A stretch of 64,000 nt of DNA from Aselliscus stoliczkanus (lineage: Eukaryota; Chordata; Mammalia; Chiroptera; Hipposideridae): assembly GCA_033961575.1 (NCBI GenBank), contig CM066728.1:95680852-95744851 (forward strand), in the 5' to 3' direction. Every line of letters starts with the position of its first letter. Within the stretch, counting starts at the first letter, position 1. The notes beneath the pieces were generated by a model that saw only the letters and a program-made list of their open reading frames with translations, was not told where the DNA came from and searched no databases. Positions 13,580 through 24,582 of this stretch are shown here, piece after piece. Made by a program: the position numbers and the translations under genes.

Positions 13580-13612
13580 CCAGCGCTTAACCACCGCGCC
13601 ACACGGCCGCCC
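13580..13612 (-). mobile_element. 33-bp fragment of the short SINE head
   Basis: Reverse complement reads gggcggccgtgtggcg followed by cggtggttaagcgctgg, that is, the A-box half only. No B box or tail is present; a broken copy. Confidence 0.7.
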
Positions 13613-14526
13613 ACAATCTCATCTCCTTATGACTACTTAGTGGGTAATTTTTCTTTATGGGGAACTTTTTGTAACCCTCCCTGGAGAAAGCTGTTTATTT
13701 TTCCATAAATAGTTTGTTTTTATTTTAATTGGTTTCACTAAAATATCTTAGCACATATCGACTTTATGATTAAGTTTCACATGCACAAATTAAAATTAAA
13801 ATCAAAGACAAAAACTATTAGAAGCTTTCTATGCGCTGACAAAGCACTACATAGTATTCAGAAGAATTCAATACAGAGACAATAAGTTGGAATTTCCGCT
13901 TTTATTTTAAATAATTACCTGGCTGACAACCTAACATTTTGGGGGGCAGATTTAGAAATATTTTTCAGTCTCTGGATCTGGAATTTGTACTAATTTACAT
14001 ATTCTAAAGCAAAAATAAAGTTTATTATTTCGGCTTCTTATATAACAAAGAATCATTTTTTTTAGGTTAGATGAAATGTATTCTGCTAGTCCGAAAAATA
14101 GAACTAGTTTCACTTATACTCAGTAAAATGCTTCTTAGGTTATAAAATATTATACTTTTAGGTAACAGATACTCAACATTTTTCTTCAGTCCTCTCCAAA
14201 TCTTTCCTAGTGTTTCCAGGTATTTGTGAGTTAGATTTCTACTTGAAAATATATGTTGATATTTTTGTATTGTGAAAAATATTTGTTATTCTATGTTACA
14301 AATTATATTTGACTCCGGAATGATGTAAGAAACATGAAGAATTCATGTCCATGATGCCTAACACAGCTTTAGCAGCAAGAGAAATTGGTAGTTTGTATCA
14401 ACTCTCCAAGTAATTTACTGTTAATTTGACACTGATAATATGATTATCATGTTATTATGCTTTGAAGCAGAGATTTATAAGAAATAATGTATTTTAAAAG
14501 CATGAAATGCTTATGCAATTAAATAA

Positions 14527-14733
14527 AAAAAAAATAGCCCTGGGGCAGCCAGTTGGCTCAGCTAGTTAGACTGCAGTGCTCATAACACCAAGGTTACCTG
14601 TTCGATTCCCACATGGGCCAGGCCAGTAAGCTGCACTCTCCACAGCTAGGTTGAAAACAATGACTTGACTTGGAGCTGATGGGTCCTGGAAAAAAACTCT
14701 TCCCAATAAAGTTTTGAAAAAAAAAATAGTCCT
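14527..14733 (+). mobile_element. VES-type tRNA SINE with flanking TSD
   Basis: Body about 14542-14717: ggggcagccagttggctcag, A box near TGGCTCAGCTAG, then cataacaccaaggtt, B box TGTTCGATTCC, a long 3' domain and an A tail. Flanks ending tagccct (14535-14541) and tagtcct (14727-14733), each preceded by an A run, form a target duplication with one difference. The layout (tRNA-like head with the AACACCAAGG word) is that of the VES SINE group of bats, one reason to call this genome chiropteran. Confidence 0.82.
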
Positions 14734-15079
14734 CTTTCTAAAGTTGGCTCATATATCATTCATTAGAAACATCCTGGAGGGAGGGGCAAGAAGGCGGCTG
14801 TGAGGAGGGCTCCATGAAATCTCCCCTGGAAATATCCACAATTTGACCTCCTAATACACTTCAAAGAGACATCTACTCATCACACAGAGCAACTAAGAGT
14901 TCCACACAAGGATTGCTGGAAGGCGGGCAGGCCGGGCGAGTAGGGGAAGAAGGCGGCGAGACGCGTGAGGTGCAGCCCGCACCCCAGCTGCTGAGTCACG
15001 GTGAGTGTTGCCCGGCTCGCTCCCTGCGGCCCGCGGCCCACCTAGAGTTCAGCCAGAGCGCGGTGGTTTGCGGTCTGAG

Positions 15080-15851
15080 GCAGAAGCTCAGGCCGGGCAA
15101 GTGCGGGAGGAGAGAGAGGAGACGACTGTGCAGAGGTGCGAGCTGCACCCGCGGCTCGCCGGGTCCCAGGAAGCAGGGTGCAGAGCCCCGCAGCGGCAGG
15201 GCAAGATCAGTCCCTGCACCCGCCCGGTTCAGGGATCAGTCTCTGTGCCCACCGGGTCCCGCGGAGCGCAGAAGCCTGAAACCCGGGAGCAGGGGAAACA
15301 AGAGGACTCGCCCGCGGAGAAGCAGCGCGCGCGGGCGGAGACACAGGTCCCCGAGAGACGGAGCGGGGATCGGAGCCGCGTGGAAAGGTGCGCGCAGTCC
15401 CCTGAACCCCGGCGGCAGTCCCTCCAGGAGCGCAGCAGGAGAACGGCGCGGGTGCGCGCCGGCTCCGAGGCAGAAGCCTTAAACCCGGGAGCAGGGGAAA
15501 CACAGGACTCGCCCGCGGAGACGCAGCACCCTGCCAGAGTCACAGGTCCCGGAGAGACGGAGTGGGGATCGGAGCCACGCGGCATGGTGCGCGCAGTCCC
15601 CTAAATCCCGGCAGACCGTTTGGGAGTGCAGCAGGAGCACCACGGGCGAACGCCGGCTCCGAGGCAGAAGCCTGAAACCCGGGAGCAGGGGAAAAAGAAG
15701 ACTCACTCGGACACGCAGTGCGCCGGGCAGAGACGCAGGTCCGCGAGAGACGCGGAGCGGGGATCTTAGCCACACGGTAGGGTGTGCGCAATTCCCTAAA
15801 TTCCGGCAGACCCTTTGGGAGAGCAGCAGGAATTCCGCTGGAGCATAAGAG
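15080..15851 (+). repeat. Tandem ~190-200 bp monomers in the L1 5' UTR
   Basis: The word gcagaagc recurs at 15080, 15268, 15470 and 15664, with a degenerate start at 15852; spacings are 188, 202, 194 and 188 bp. Units 2-4 share cccgggagcaggggaaa, gagagacggagcggggatc or near variants, gcgcagt/gcgcaat followed by tccc, and gagcgcagcaggag-like blocks in the same order; unit 1 is more diverged. CpG sites are largely retained. Confidence 0.85.
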
Positions 15852-16680
15852 GCAAAGGCCTTAGCTTAAAACAGTGTTGGAACTGTGGCTTTGTTTACTT
15901 GTATGTTTTTTTATTTTTTTTTCCTTTTTCTACTCTTGAACAGAAAGCAAAAAAAAAACCAATAACTCACCCACTCCCACAAACTTTGGCCCCCGCCATG
16001 ACAGTCTTAAACTGACTCCTGAATGGAGCAATAGGGGCAGACTAGGAAGAATCCTTACCTGCAGGGGGTTGAGAATTTCCACCCTGTAAAGGCTGCAGAG
16101 TGAGACTACCTACCCCGCCCCCACCTTTAGGCAAGGCTTGGGAGGCAGGGCAGGTTCACCTGCTGAGCCACTAATTAACAGATTCTTAGCAGCAGGCTTT
16201 TGGTAGTGAGGAATTCTTTAATTCTCCATGGCTGTCAACCCAAAGGGTGCCCAGACACACTCATTGAGCCTTTGGGGGTGCAGCCTGCCTTGGGACAGGC
16301 AAAAGCAAAAAGGCAGTGACTTTGTAAAAACCACCAATCACACATCACAACCACACCCAAGTACAGCAAACCTGCAGTGCCAGGACCACGCTAGGCATCA
16401 GGTGGCCTACTGTTCCCACAAGACGCACAGGAATTTTTGTACAGCAGACAAACTGAAGAGAGCTTGGTGGACTTTAGCCTAGACCGGCACGGGTATTTTT
16501 GGTTTGTTTGGTTTTATTCTGTTTTGTTTTCCCTTTATTGGCTGCTTATCTTGGTTGTTTTTGGTTTTTATTTCTATTTCATTCTAATCATATTGTAGTT
16601 TTTAATATAGGCATATATATAGGTGTATATAGGTGAATATATGTCCATATATATGGGTGTGTAGACAAATATATATATAT

Positions 16681-16760
16681 TTTTTTTTTCTCTTTTCCTT
16701 TTTTCTTTTTCTTTTTCTTTCTTTTCTTTTTCTTTTTTCCCCACCCTCACTTTCTCTCTT
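16681..16760 (+). repeat. Polypyrimidine tract in L1 5' UTR
   Basis: T9 followed by repeated TTTCTTTT and TTTTCC units. It generates meaningless long Phe/Leu/Ser frames on the plus strand and Lys/Glu frames on the minus strand. Confidence 0.9.
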
Positions 16761-17587
16761 ATTTTATTCATTCTTCTCACTGCTATACTTTTCCTCTTTT
16801 CCTTTTTTCTGCAAATTTTATTTTTTTAATTTTTCTTACTTTTTTATTATTATTTTAGTTTATTTTTATTTTTTATTTTTTAGGTATAGCTAATCGGTTT
16901 CTCATGTTTATTCTATTTTTTATTTTAGGATATTGTATTTTATTTTGTTTCCTCTTCTGTTATTATTGAGTGTGTGGTTTTTGTTTTGTTTCTGTTTGTT
17001 TTCTTCATTAGTATGATTGATGTTTTTGTACAAGTTGACTGTAGTTTGATGGTTGGTTTCTTTTACTTGTGGGAGCATTTGGTTTCCTTTGGTGGCTGCG
17101 GAGGTTGTTCCTGTTGATCTGTTATGCTCTAAAATCACTCTGCAGCACTGGGTCCAAACAAACAGACACAAGAATCATCATACCCAGAGGCCAACTTTAG
17201 ATAAAACCAGAGCATTTCTGGGTTTGACATACAAGAGTAACACCCAAAAGGAAGTTGCTACAGGTACTAGGACCCGTAGGGTCCAAGTTTCATCAGAGGG
17301 GTCAATCCTTTCACAGCAGCTCATAAACTGTAGACGGTGCTGATTCTCACAGCTAATCAATCTGGGAGTCAATCCCACCTACTGACAAACCAAAAGTAAT
17401 CAAAACTAAAACTTTAACAAGTGAGGATGCACGACACAAGGAACACCTCAGATACAAGCACAAGAGAATAGGGAGACTGAGTAATTCAAATATAAAGGAC
17501 ACACACCATGTAAGTTTACCCAGAAAAGGCTGAGAAATCTGGGGGATCTATCTGTTATATTGAAGCAAACACAAAGAGTAAGCCAGA

Positions 17588-18463
17588 ATGGGGAGACAAA
17601 GAAACACAACACAAATAAAAGAACAGAAGAAACTTCCTGAATCAGTGAAAATAGAGGAAATAGAGGTAACCAACCTATCGGAGACAGAGTTCAGAACACT
17701 GATTATTAGAATGTTCAAGGAAATTAATGAAAATATAAAGAAGGATAGAGAAATCATGAAAAGCAACCAGCTAGAACTTAAGAACACAATTACTGAATTA
17801 AATAACAAACTTGATGGAATCACTAGCAGATTGGATGAAGCAGAAAATCGAATCAGTGACTTAGAAGACAAAATAGCAGAGATCACCCATGCGGAACAAC
17901 AAAAAGAAAAAAGAATGAAAAACATGGAAAATAGTTTAAGAGAGCTGGGAGACAACATCAAACGCAATAACTCACAGGTCATTGGAGTACCAGAAGGAGA
18001 AGAGAGGGAGCAAGGGATTGAGAATATATTTGAAGTAATAATGTCTGAAAACTTCCCTAACCTGGCAAAGGACATTGAAATACAAGCCCAGGAAGTGCAG
18101 AGAGTTTCAACCAGGATGATTCCAAAGAGGCCCACTCCAAGACACACTATAGTGAAAATGGCAAGGGTTAAGGACAAAGACAGAATCCTTAAAGCAGCAA
18201 GGGAAAGGCAGCAAGTTACTTACAAGGGTACCCCCATAAGATTACCAGCTGACTTTTCTACAGAAACTTTGCAAGCCAGAAGGGAGTGGCAGGAGGTTTT
18301 CAAAGTGATGAAAAATAAAGGCCTACAACCAAGATTGCTGTATCCAGCAAGGTTATCATTTAAAATCGAAGGCGAGATAAGGAGCTTTGCAGAAAAGAAT
18401 AAGTTAAGGGAATTCATTACCACCAAGGCAGCTTTGCAGGAAATGCTAAAAGGGCTTCTTTAA
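17588..18463 (+). CDS. ORF1: L1 ORF1p, RNA-binding chaperone, intact
   Basis: 291-residue protein; human ORF1p is 338, so this one is shorter, mainly in the N-terminal half. ORF1p trimerises, coats L1 RNA in cytoplasmic RNPs and is required for retrotransposition (family knowledge). Visible layout: basic N terminus, heptad-rich coiled coil about residues 45-125 (LELKNTITELNNKLDGITSR region), RRM about 130-225 (VIGVPEGEE start, then the QEVQRVSTRMIPKRPTPRH region), and a C-terminal domain about 226-291 with RREWQEVFKVMKNKGLQPRL followed by the conserved PARLSF. The start ATG at 17588 is the first in frame that gives the family's usual MG-basic N terminus. No stop or frameshift interrupts it. 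The antisense frame 17548-18177 is a shadow. Confidence 0.93.
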   Translation: MGRQRNTTQIKEQKKLPESVKIEEIEVTNLSETEFRTLIIRMFKEINENIKKDREIMKSNQLELKNTITELNNKLDGITSRLDEAENRISDLEDKIAEITHAEQQKEKRMKNMENSLRELGDNIKRNNSQVIGVPEGEEREQGIENIFEVIMSENFPNLAKDIEIQAQEVQRVSTRMIPKRPTPRHTIVKMARVKDKDRILKAARERQQVTYKGTPIRLPADFSTETLQARREWQEVFKVMKNKGLQPRLLYPARLSFKIEGEIRSFAEKNKLREFITTKAALQEMLKGLL

Positions 18464-18511
18464 GTAGAAGACAAAAACAACCTATGAAAGACTACGAACA
18501 CAAATAACAAA

Positions 18512-21500
18512 ATGGCAATAAATACACACCTATCAATAATCACATTAAATGTAAATGGATTAAATGCTCCAATAAAAAGATATAGGGTGGCTGAATGGAT
18601 AAGAAAGCAAGACCCCAGTATATGCTGTATACAAGAGACTCACCTCAGATCCAAAGGCTCATACAGGCTGAAAGTAAAGGGATGGAGTAAAATATTTCAT
18701 GCAACTGGTACTGAGAAAAAAGCTGGAGTAGCGATACTTATATCAGATAAAATGGACTTTAAATTGGAGAATATAACAAAGGACAAAGAAGGACACTTCA
18801 TAGTAATGAAGGGATCGATCCAACAAGAGGACATAACTCTAGTAAACATCTATGCACCTAACATAGGAGCCCCTAAATATATAAAACAGATATTGTCAGA
18901 CATAAAGACAGAGATCAGCAGTAACACTATCATAGTAGGGGACTTCAACACCCCGCTGTCACTAATGGACAGATCCTCCAGACAGAAAATCAATGTGGAA
19001 ACAGCGACCTTAAATGACACATTAGACCAGCTAGATTTAACAGACATTTTCAGAGCATTTCATCCCAAAGCTACAGAATATACGTTCTTTTCAAGTGCAC
19101 ATGGAACATTTTCTAAGATAGACCACATGTTAGGCCACAAAACAAGTCTCAATAAATTTAAGAAGATTGAAATCATTTCAACTGTATTCTCTGACCACAA
19201 TGCTATGAAACTAGAAATCAATTATAAGAAGAAATCCGGGAAGCTTACAAATAAATGGAGGCTAAACAATATGCTATTAAATAGTGAGTGGGTCACAAAT
19301 GAGATCAAGGAGGAAATCAAAAGATACCTGGAGACAAATGAAAATGAAAACACCACGACCCAAAATCTCTGGCATGCTGCGAAAGCAGTCCTAAGAGGGA
19401 AGTTTATAGCAGTGCAAGCCTACCTAAAGAAGGAAGAAAAATCTCAAATCAACAGGTTATCCTTACACCTAAGGGAACTGGAAAAAGAACAGCAAAAGAG
19501 GCCCAAGGGGAGTACAAGAAAGGAGATAATAAAGACCAGAGCAGAAATAAACAATATAGAGAACAGAAAAACAATTCAAAAGATCAATGAAACCAAGAGC
19601 TGGTTTCTTGAGAAGATAAACAAAATTGACAAACCTCTAGCCAGGCTCATCAAAAAGAAAAGAGAGAGGACTCAAATTAGCAAAATCAGGAATGAAAGAG
19701 GGGAAATGACTACAGACATCACAGAAATACAAAAAATTCTAAGAAATTACTATGAGCAACTATATGCCAACAAATTTGACAATCTGGAAGAAATGGATAA
19801 TTTTTTAGGAGCATACAACCTTCCAAAGCTAACGCAAGAAGAAACAGAAAATCTAAATACCCTGATTACTACCAAGGAAATTGAATCAGTAATTGACAAG
19901 CTCCCAAAAAACAAAAGCCCTGGACCAGACGGCTTCACAAGTGAATTTTATCAAACATTCAAAAAAGAACTATCACCTATTCTTCTCAAACTATTCCAAA
20001 AAATCCAGAAGGAGGGAAGGCTCCCAAACTCTTTTTATGAAGCCACTATCACCCTGATTCCAAAACCAGATAAAGACATCACAAAAAAGGAAAACTACAG
20101 GCCAATCTCCCTGATGAATATAGATGCAAAAATTCTCAATAAAATATTAGCAAACAGAATTCAACAATATATTAAGAAGATCATACATCATGATCAAGTG
20201 GGATTCATCCCTAGTGCACAAGGCTGGCTCAACATCCGTAAATCAATTAATGTGATACACCACATCAACAAAATGAAGGATAAAGATCACAGGGTCATTT
20301 CAATAGATGCAGAAAAAGCATTTGACAAAATCCAACAGCCATTTATGTTAAAAACCCTTAGCAAAGTGGGAATACAGGCATCATATCTCAACATAATAAA
20401 AGCCATATATGATAAACCTACAGCTAACATCATACTCAATGGGGAAAAGCTAGAACCATTCCCCTTAAGATCAGGAACAAGACAAGGCTGTCCACTTTCT
20501 CCTCTTTTATTCAACATAGTGCTGGAAGTTCTAGCCACAGCAATCAGACAACAAAAAGAAATAAAAGCCATCCAAATTGGCAAGGAAGAAGTAAAATTGT
20601 CATTATATGTAGATGACATGATACTGTATATAGAGAACCCCAAAGACTCCATCAAAAAAACTATTGGAACTGATAGACGCATTCAGTAAAGTAGCAGGAT
20701 ATAAAATCAATGTTCAGAAATCAGTGGCATTTGCATATACCAATAATAAACTAATGGAAAGAGAAATTAAGAAAACTGTCCCATTTACAATTGCGTCAAG
20801 AACTATAAAATACATAGGAATAAATTTAACCAAAGAAGTGAAAGATCTGTACTCAGAAAATTATAAGACACTGAAGAAAGAAATCATAGAAGATACAAAT
20901 AAATGGAAACACCTACCATGTTCATGGATAGGACGAATTAATATAGTTAAAATGTCCATACTGCCTAAAGCAATATACAGATTCAATGCAATTCCTATCA
21001 AACTACCAAGGGCATTTTTCACAGAAATAGAAAATATAATCCTAAAATTTATATGGAATCATAAAAGACCCCGAATAGCCTCGGCAATTCTGAGAAATAA
21101 AAACAAAGTCGGGGGGATCATGCTACCAGACATCAAAACCTACTACAAGGCCACAGTAATCAGGACAGTTTGGTATTGGCATAAAAACAGGCACATTGAT
21201 CAGTGGAACAGACAGAGAGCCCAGAAATAAATCCAAGCATTTACGGACAGTTGATCTATGACAAGGGAAGCAAGAATTTACACTGGAGTAAAGATAGTCT
21301 ATTCAATAAATGGTGCTGGGAAAATTGGACTGACACATGCAAAAAAAATGAAACTGGATCATCTCCTTACTCCTTATACAAGAACAAATTCAAAATGGAT
21401 TAAAGACTTAAATGTAAGACCTGAAACCATAAAAATCCTAAAAGAAAATATAGGGAGTACATTTGCAGACATTACCCGGAGCAATATTTTTACTGATACA

Positions 21501-22337
21501 TCCCTACGGGCAAGGGAAGTAAAAGAAAAAATGAACATATGGGATTATATCAGACTTAAAAGTTTTTTCACAACAAAGGAAACCATTAATAAAACAAAAA
21601 GGAAGCCTACTGAATGGGAGAATATATTTGCCAACGATATATCTGATAAGGGATTAATATCCAAAATTTATAAAACACTCATGAAACTCAACACCAAAAA
21701 AACAAACAACCCAATTAAAAAATGGGCAGAAGATATGAAGAGACATTTCTCTAAAGAGGACATACAGATGGCCAACAGGCATATGAAAAAAAGTTCAACC
21801 TCACTGGTCATTAGGGAAATGCAAATAAAAACCACCATGAGATACCACCTCACTCCAGTCAGAATGGCTATCATCAACAAATCAACAAACAACAAGTGCT
21901 GGCGGGGCTGTGGGGAAAAGGGGACCCTGCTGCACTGTTGGTGGGACTGCAGATTGGTGCAGCCACTATGGAAATCAGTATGGAGGTATCTCAAAGAACT
22001 GGAAATAGAGCTACCGTTTGACCCAGCAATTCCACTCCTAGGTATTTATCCTGAAAAAACCAAGACACTTATTCAAAAAAAGTTATGCACCCCTATGTTC
22101 ATAGCAGCACAATTTACAATAGCTAAGACTTGGAAACAACCAAAATGCCCATCAGTAGATGACTGGATTAAGAAACTGTGGTATATTTATACAATGGAGT
22201 ATTACTCCGCTATAAGGAAGAATGAAATCGTGCCATTTGCAATGATATGGATGGACCTAGAGACTATAATGTTGAGTGAAATAAGTCAGTCAGAGAAGGA
22301 CAAATACCATATGATCTCACTCATATGTGGAATCTGA
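18512..22337 (+). pseudogene. ORF2: L1 ORF2p (endonuclease/reverse transcriptase), three 1-nt frameshifts
   Basis: ORF2p nicks target DNA and reverse-transcribes L1 RNA at the nick. Length 3826 nt corresponds to about 1275 codons, the human ORF2p length. Endonuclease (residues 1-240): [20 protein letters not shown] with the catalytic Glu, [16 protein letters not shown] and SDHN. Reverse transcriptase: [32 protein letters not shown] and the catalytic YVDD at 20606-20617. C-terminal Cys/His segment [18 protein letters not shown] near 21896-21950. Compared with the 57.3-kb copy, the breaks are: an extra A in an A7 run at 20654-20660, a missing A near 21211-21213, and an extra A in an A8 run at 21341-21348. 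Reading therefore passes 18512-20689, then a second frame to 21230, a third to about 21348, and returns to the second frame to 22337. No substitution-type stop was seen, so the copy is young or its homopolymers are mis-assembled. Confidence 0.92.
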
Positions 22338-22854
22338 AAAACTGTATGAATGAGCAAAGTAAACAGAAACTGTCTCACAGATATAGACGAAAAATCAGGG
22401 TTGCTAATTGGGAGAGGAATGGGGATGAGGGAGAAGGAGAAGTGATTAGACAGCAAAACTAGGCAACTACAATATTGCCACTGGGATAGGAAAAACAGTT
22501 TGGGGAATATAATTAATAATGTTGTAAATATTCTGTGGAATGTCAGATGATCATAGATCTTGTTAGGGAGACCATTTCATGGATGGAGTAGAGGTTTGAT
22601 CACTGCACTGTACTTCTAAAGCGGAGGTGATATACCTACTGTAATTGAATATATATAGATAGTCACGGGATGTGGATTATACTGTGGAAGAGAGTCAGAG
22701 GAAGAGTAATAGATATATATGATATGGGGGGGAGTGGGGTGGTGAATTGGGGGTGGGGGGTTGTCACTTTGAGGGGTAAAATGTATAACTATTGCACTGT
22801 GTTGTACACCTGAAACTAATTAAAAATAAAATAAAATAAAATAGAAAAAAAAAA
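22338..22854 (+). other. L1 3' UTR with G-rich tract and A-rich tail
   Basis: From the ORF2 stop to the tail. At 22726-22760 there are four G runs (7, 4, 5 and 6 Gs) separated by short linkers, able in principle to form a G-quadruplex. The end ttgtacacctgaaactaatt then AAAATAAAAT repeats is shared by every young L1 in this window. Confidence 0.85.
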
Positions 22855-22865
22855 AGAAATATCCT

Positions 22866-24235
22866 ACTGTCAACTCAGAAAGTTCTGTAAAAGCCTAATA
22901 ATACCAGGGACGCCAGAATCCAGCTAATGACATGCCATGAAGCCAGTAGTTCTTACTCACAATAGGGGCGTGACCATTAATGCTGTATTAATTCTGGGTT
23001 TCTTCTCAGAGGTGACCTTTGGAATATCTCTGTTAATTCCTCAATGCTCTTAGAGAATTTATAGTTTTGTTTTCTCAATAAACCAAAGTGTTAGTACTTA
23101 TCAAAGCTTACAACAACTTGCCCACTTTCCATTGGCCAGAGTTTAGTCATTTGGCTGTGCCTAAGGGCAAGGAAAATGATAAACGTGATCTATATGTACT
23201 ATTGTGCTTCTAGATTTTCCCAACTGTGAGCAGAAAGCAGAAAATATAAATAATTGCAGGTGACTAAACAAACTGAAAAATAAATAAATGTATTAAGACC
23301 AGTACAAATTTCTCCAATAAGATGAGTGATCAATCATTTTTGATCAATCATGATTATGATGAGCTTGTTTTGATAAAATATAATTTAATAAATTACTGAA
23401 ATGTTATCTATCCATATTTATTTTATGCATTTTTATTTAAATGTCTAATGTGCCCATTATATTGCTTGTGTTTACAAAGGAAGAAACAGAATCTGAGAAC
23501 TTAAAAATTAAAACAAAATATTACAAATAAGAGAAAGTATATTTTTTAAATTTCTAAAGATCAGAGAAGTGAGAGGGAAAATAGTACAAGAAAAGTTATA
23601 CAACCCCTAATGTTCAGTTTCTACTTGATATTTTCCCTGTAGCAAAGGATTCTTATAGATTCAAATGTAATTGAACAAAATGAGAAATTATTTCCTTCTA
23701 CACAAAGGATGCCAAACAATGTTTGAATTGTCTATAGATTTGTATTGTTATTTGTCTTTTTATATTCAAGTCATGCCTACTGATGAGTTTATAAATTTTG
23801 TCATGACTGTGACCTCGTGTTTATAGATGGTCATTTTTTAAACTACCATGTGTCAGGCTTTTCTGTGTTGTCCTGATGATGGAAGATAAAATTAGAATAG
23901 GAGCAATTCAGTTGGGACAGTGGTATGGATTAACATAAAATGAGAAAATAATCTCACAAACCTAGGATCTGTGAGGAATGAAGTATTATCTTGTTCACTG
24001 CTATGTTCTTGACACTTACTACAGTTTCTACCATATATGAATGCTCAATGAATGTGTAATAAAATAGATTATAAAAGTTTTTGTTTTGTTGTTATTTATT
24101 TATTTTTATTTATTTATGTATTTATCCCACTGGCTTTGAGATGTGTATTTTAAGTTTTTGATTGGGAAGTCAAGGACACACCTCTCCCTGTGTTGTTGCT
24201 ATATGGAGAAACAAGCAGTAACTGTGCACTGGTGA
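22866..24235. other. Unique AT-rich sequence, no gene seen
   Basis: No exon-like frame, RNA gene or clear element. L2-like wording near 24000-24060 is too short to call. Confidence 0.45.
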
Positions 24236-24244
24236 AATGGGCTT

Positions 24245-24415
24245 ATTGTGGAGTTAGAATGCTTGGGTTCAAATCTCTGCTCTGATCGTTTTAAACTGTA
24301 TGATCTTGAGCAAGATGCTAACCTCTGTATAGTAATGTCTCAACTAGGAAAACGAGAGATAATAATAGGTTCTATCTAACCTAATGAGCTTATATCAATA
24401 CTTGAGACATAGGAA
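24245..24415 (+). repeat. MIR SINE relic
   Basis: Follows the MIR core in order: gcttgggttcaaatctctgc, tgatcttgagcaagatgcta, acctctgtatag, then gagataataatagg. An ancient tRNA-derived SINE shared by all mammals; no TSD survives. Confidence 0.82.
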
Positions 24416-24582
24416 TCACTAAAGGGACACTACTTAGCTCATTTAATGAAATATGTAGTAAATTGTGTATTTACTTATAATATTCTAGTATTACTTATTT
24501 TTCAGTAACTCCAAGTACATAAAATGTACAATTGTTAGAATTTTGTTAATTAAACAGCGATTTATCTTTCTTAAAATGCATT

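Larger units (their letters stand above)
9995..14520. other. AT-rich sequence without a gene; old repeat relics
   Basis: I see no exon-like frame. A probable L2 relic lies at 12365-12560 and a 33-bp SINE fragment at 13580. The block 10920-11300 is comparatively unique and is listed under findings. Confidence 0.45.
14776..17587 (+). promoter_or_regulatory. L1 5' UTR with internal promoter
   Basis: A 2.8-kb leader. 14900-15850 is very GC- and CpG-rich and built of tandem monomers (separate entry); 15850-16500 is a single-copy tether of mixed composition; 16680-16900 is a long pyrimidine tract, rich in TTTCTT; and 17100-17587 turns A-rich before ORF1. Several open frames of 60-199 codons across 14913-15791 on both strands are by-products of the GC-rich repeats, not genes. 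Transcription by RNA polymerase II from within the element is family knowledge; no start site can be read directly. Confidence 0.85.
14776..22854 (+). mobile_element. L1: Full-length young L1 retrotransposon
   Basis: Autonomous non-LTR retrotransposon of about 8.1 kb: 5' UTR 14776-17587, ORF1 17588-18463, 48-nt spacer, ORF2 18512-22337 (frameshifted), 3' UTR and A-rich tail to 22854. It is flanked by agaaacatcct (14765-14775) and agaaatatcct (22855-22865), an 11-bp duplication with one difference; the first-strand nick would fall in a TT/AGAA context, near the L1 endonuclease preference. The same subfamily recurs at 24.6, 35.6, 48.5 and 57.3 kb. The 5' end begins with a GGAGGGAGGGG run followed by aagaaggcgg, the position where primate L1 has a YY1-like aagatggcgg word (inference). 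Conservation of ORF1 and most of ORF2 implies recent insertion. Confidence 0.95.

Noticed and set aside
14913..15791. Several overlapping open frames of 80-199 codons on both strands
   Set aside because: They lie in the GC-rich L1 promoter monomers, share no domain, and recur with the repeat unit; GC-rich DNA has few stop codons by composition.
15080..15851. CRISPR-like array
   Set aside because: Units are contiguous diverged tandem repeats of about 190-200 bp without short identical repeats or unique spacers, in a mammalian L1 promoter.
16574..16893. Lys/Glu-rich and Phe/Leu-rich frames
   Set aside because: Translations of the polypyrimidine tract in the L1 5' UTR.
17548..18177. 209-codon frame on the minus strand
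   Set aside because: Antisense shadow of the intact L1 ORF1.
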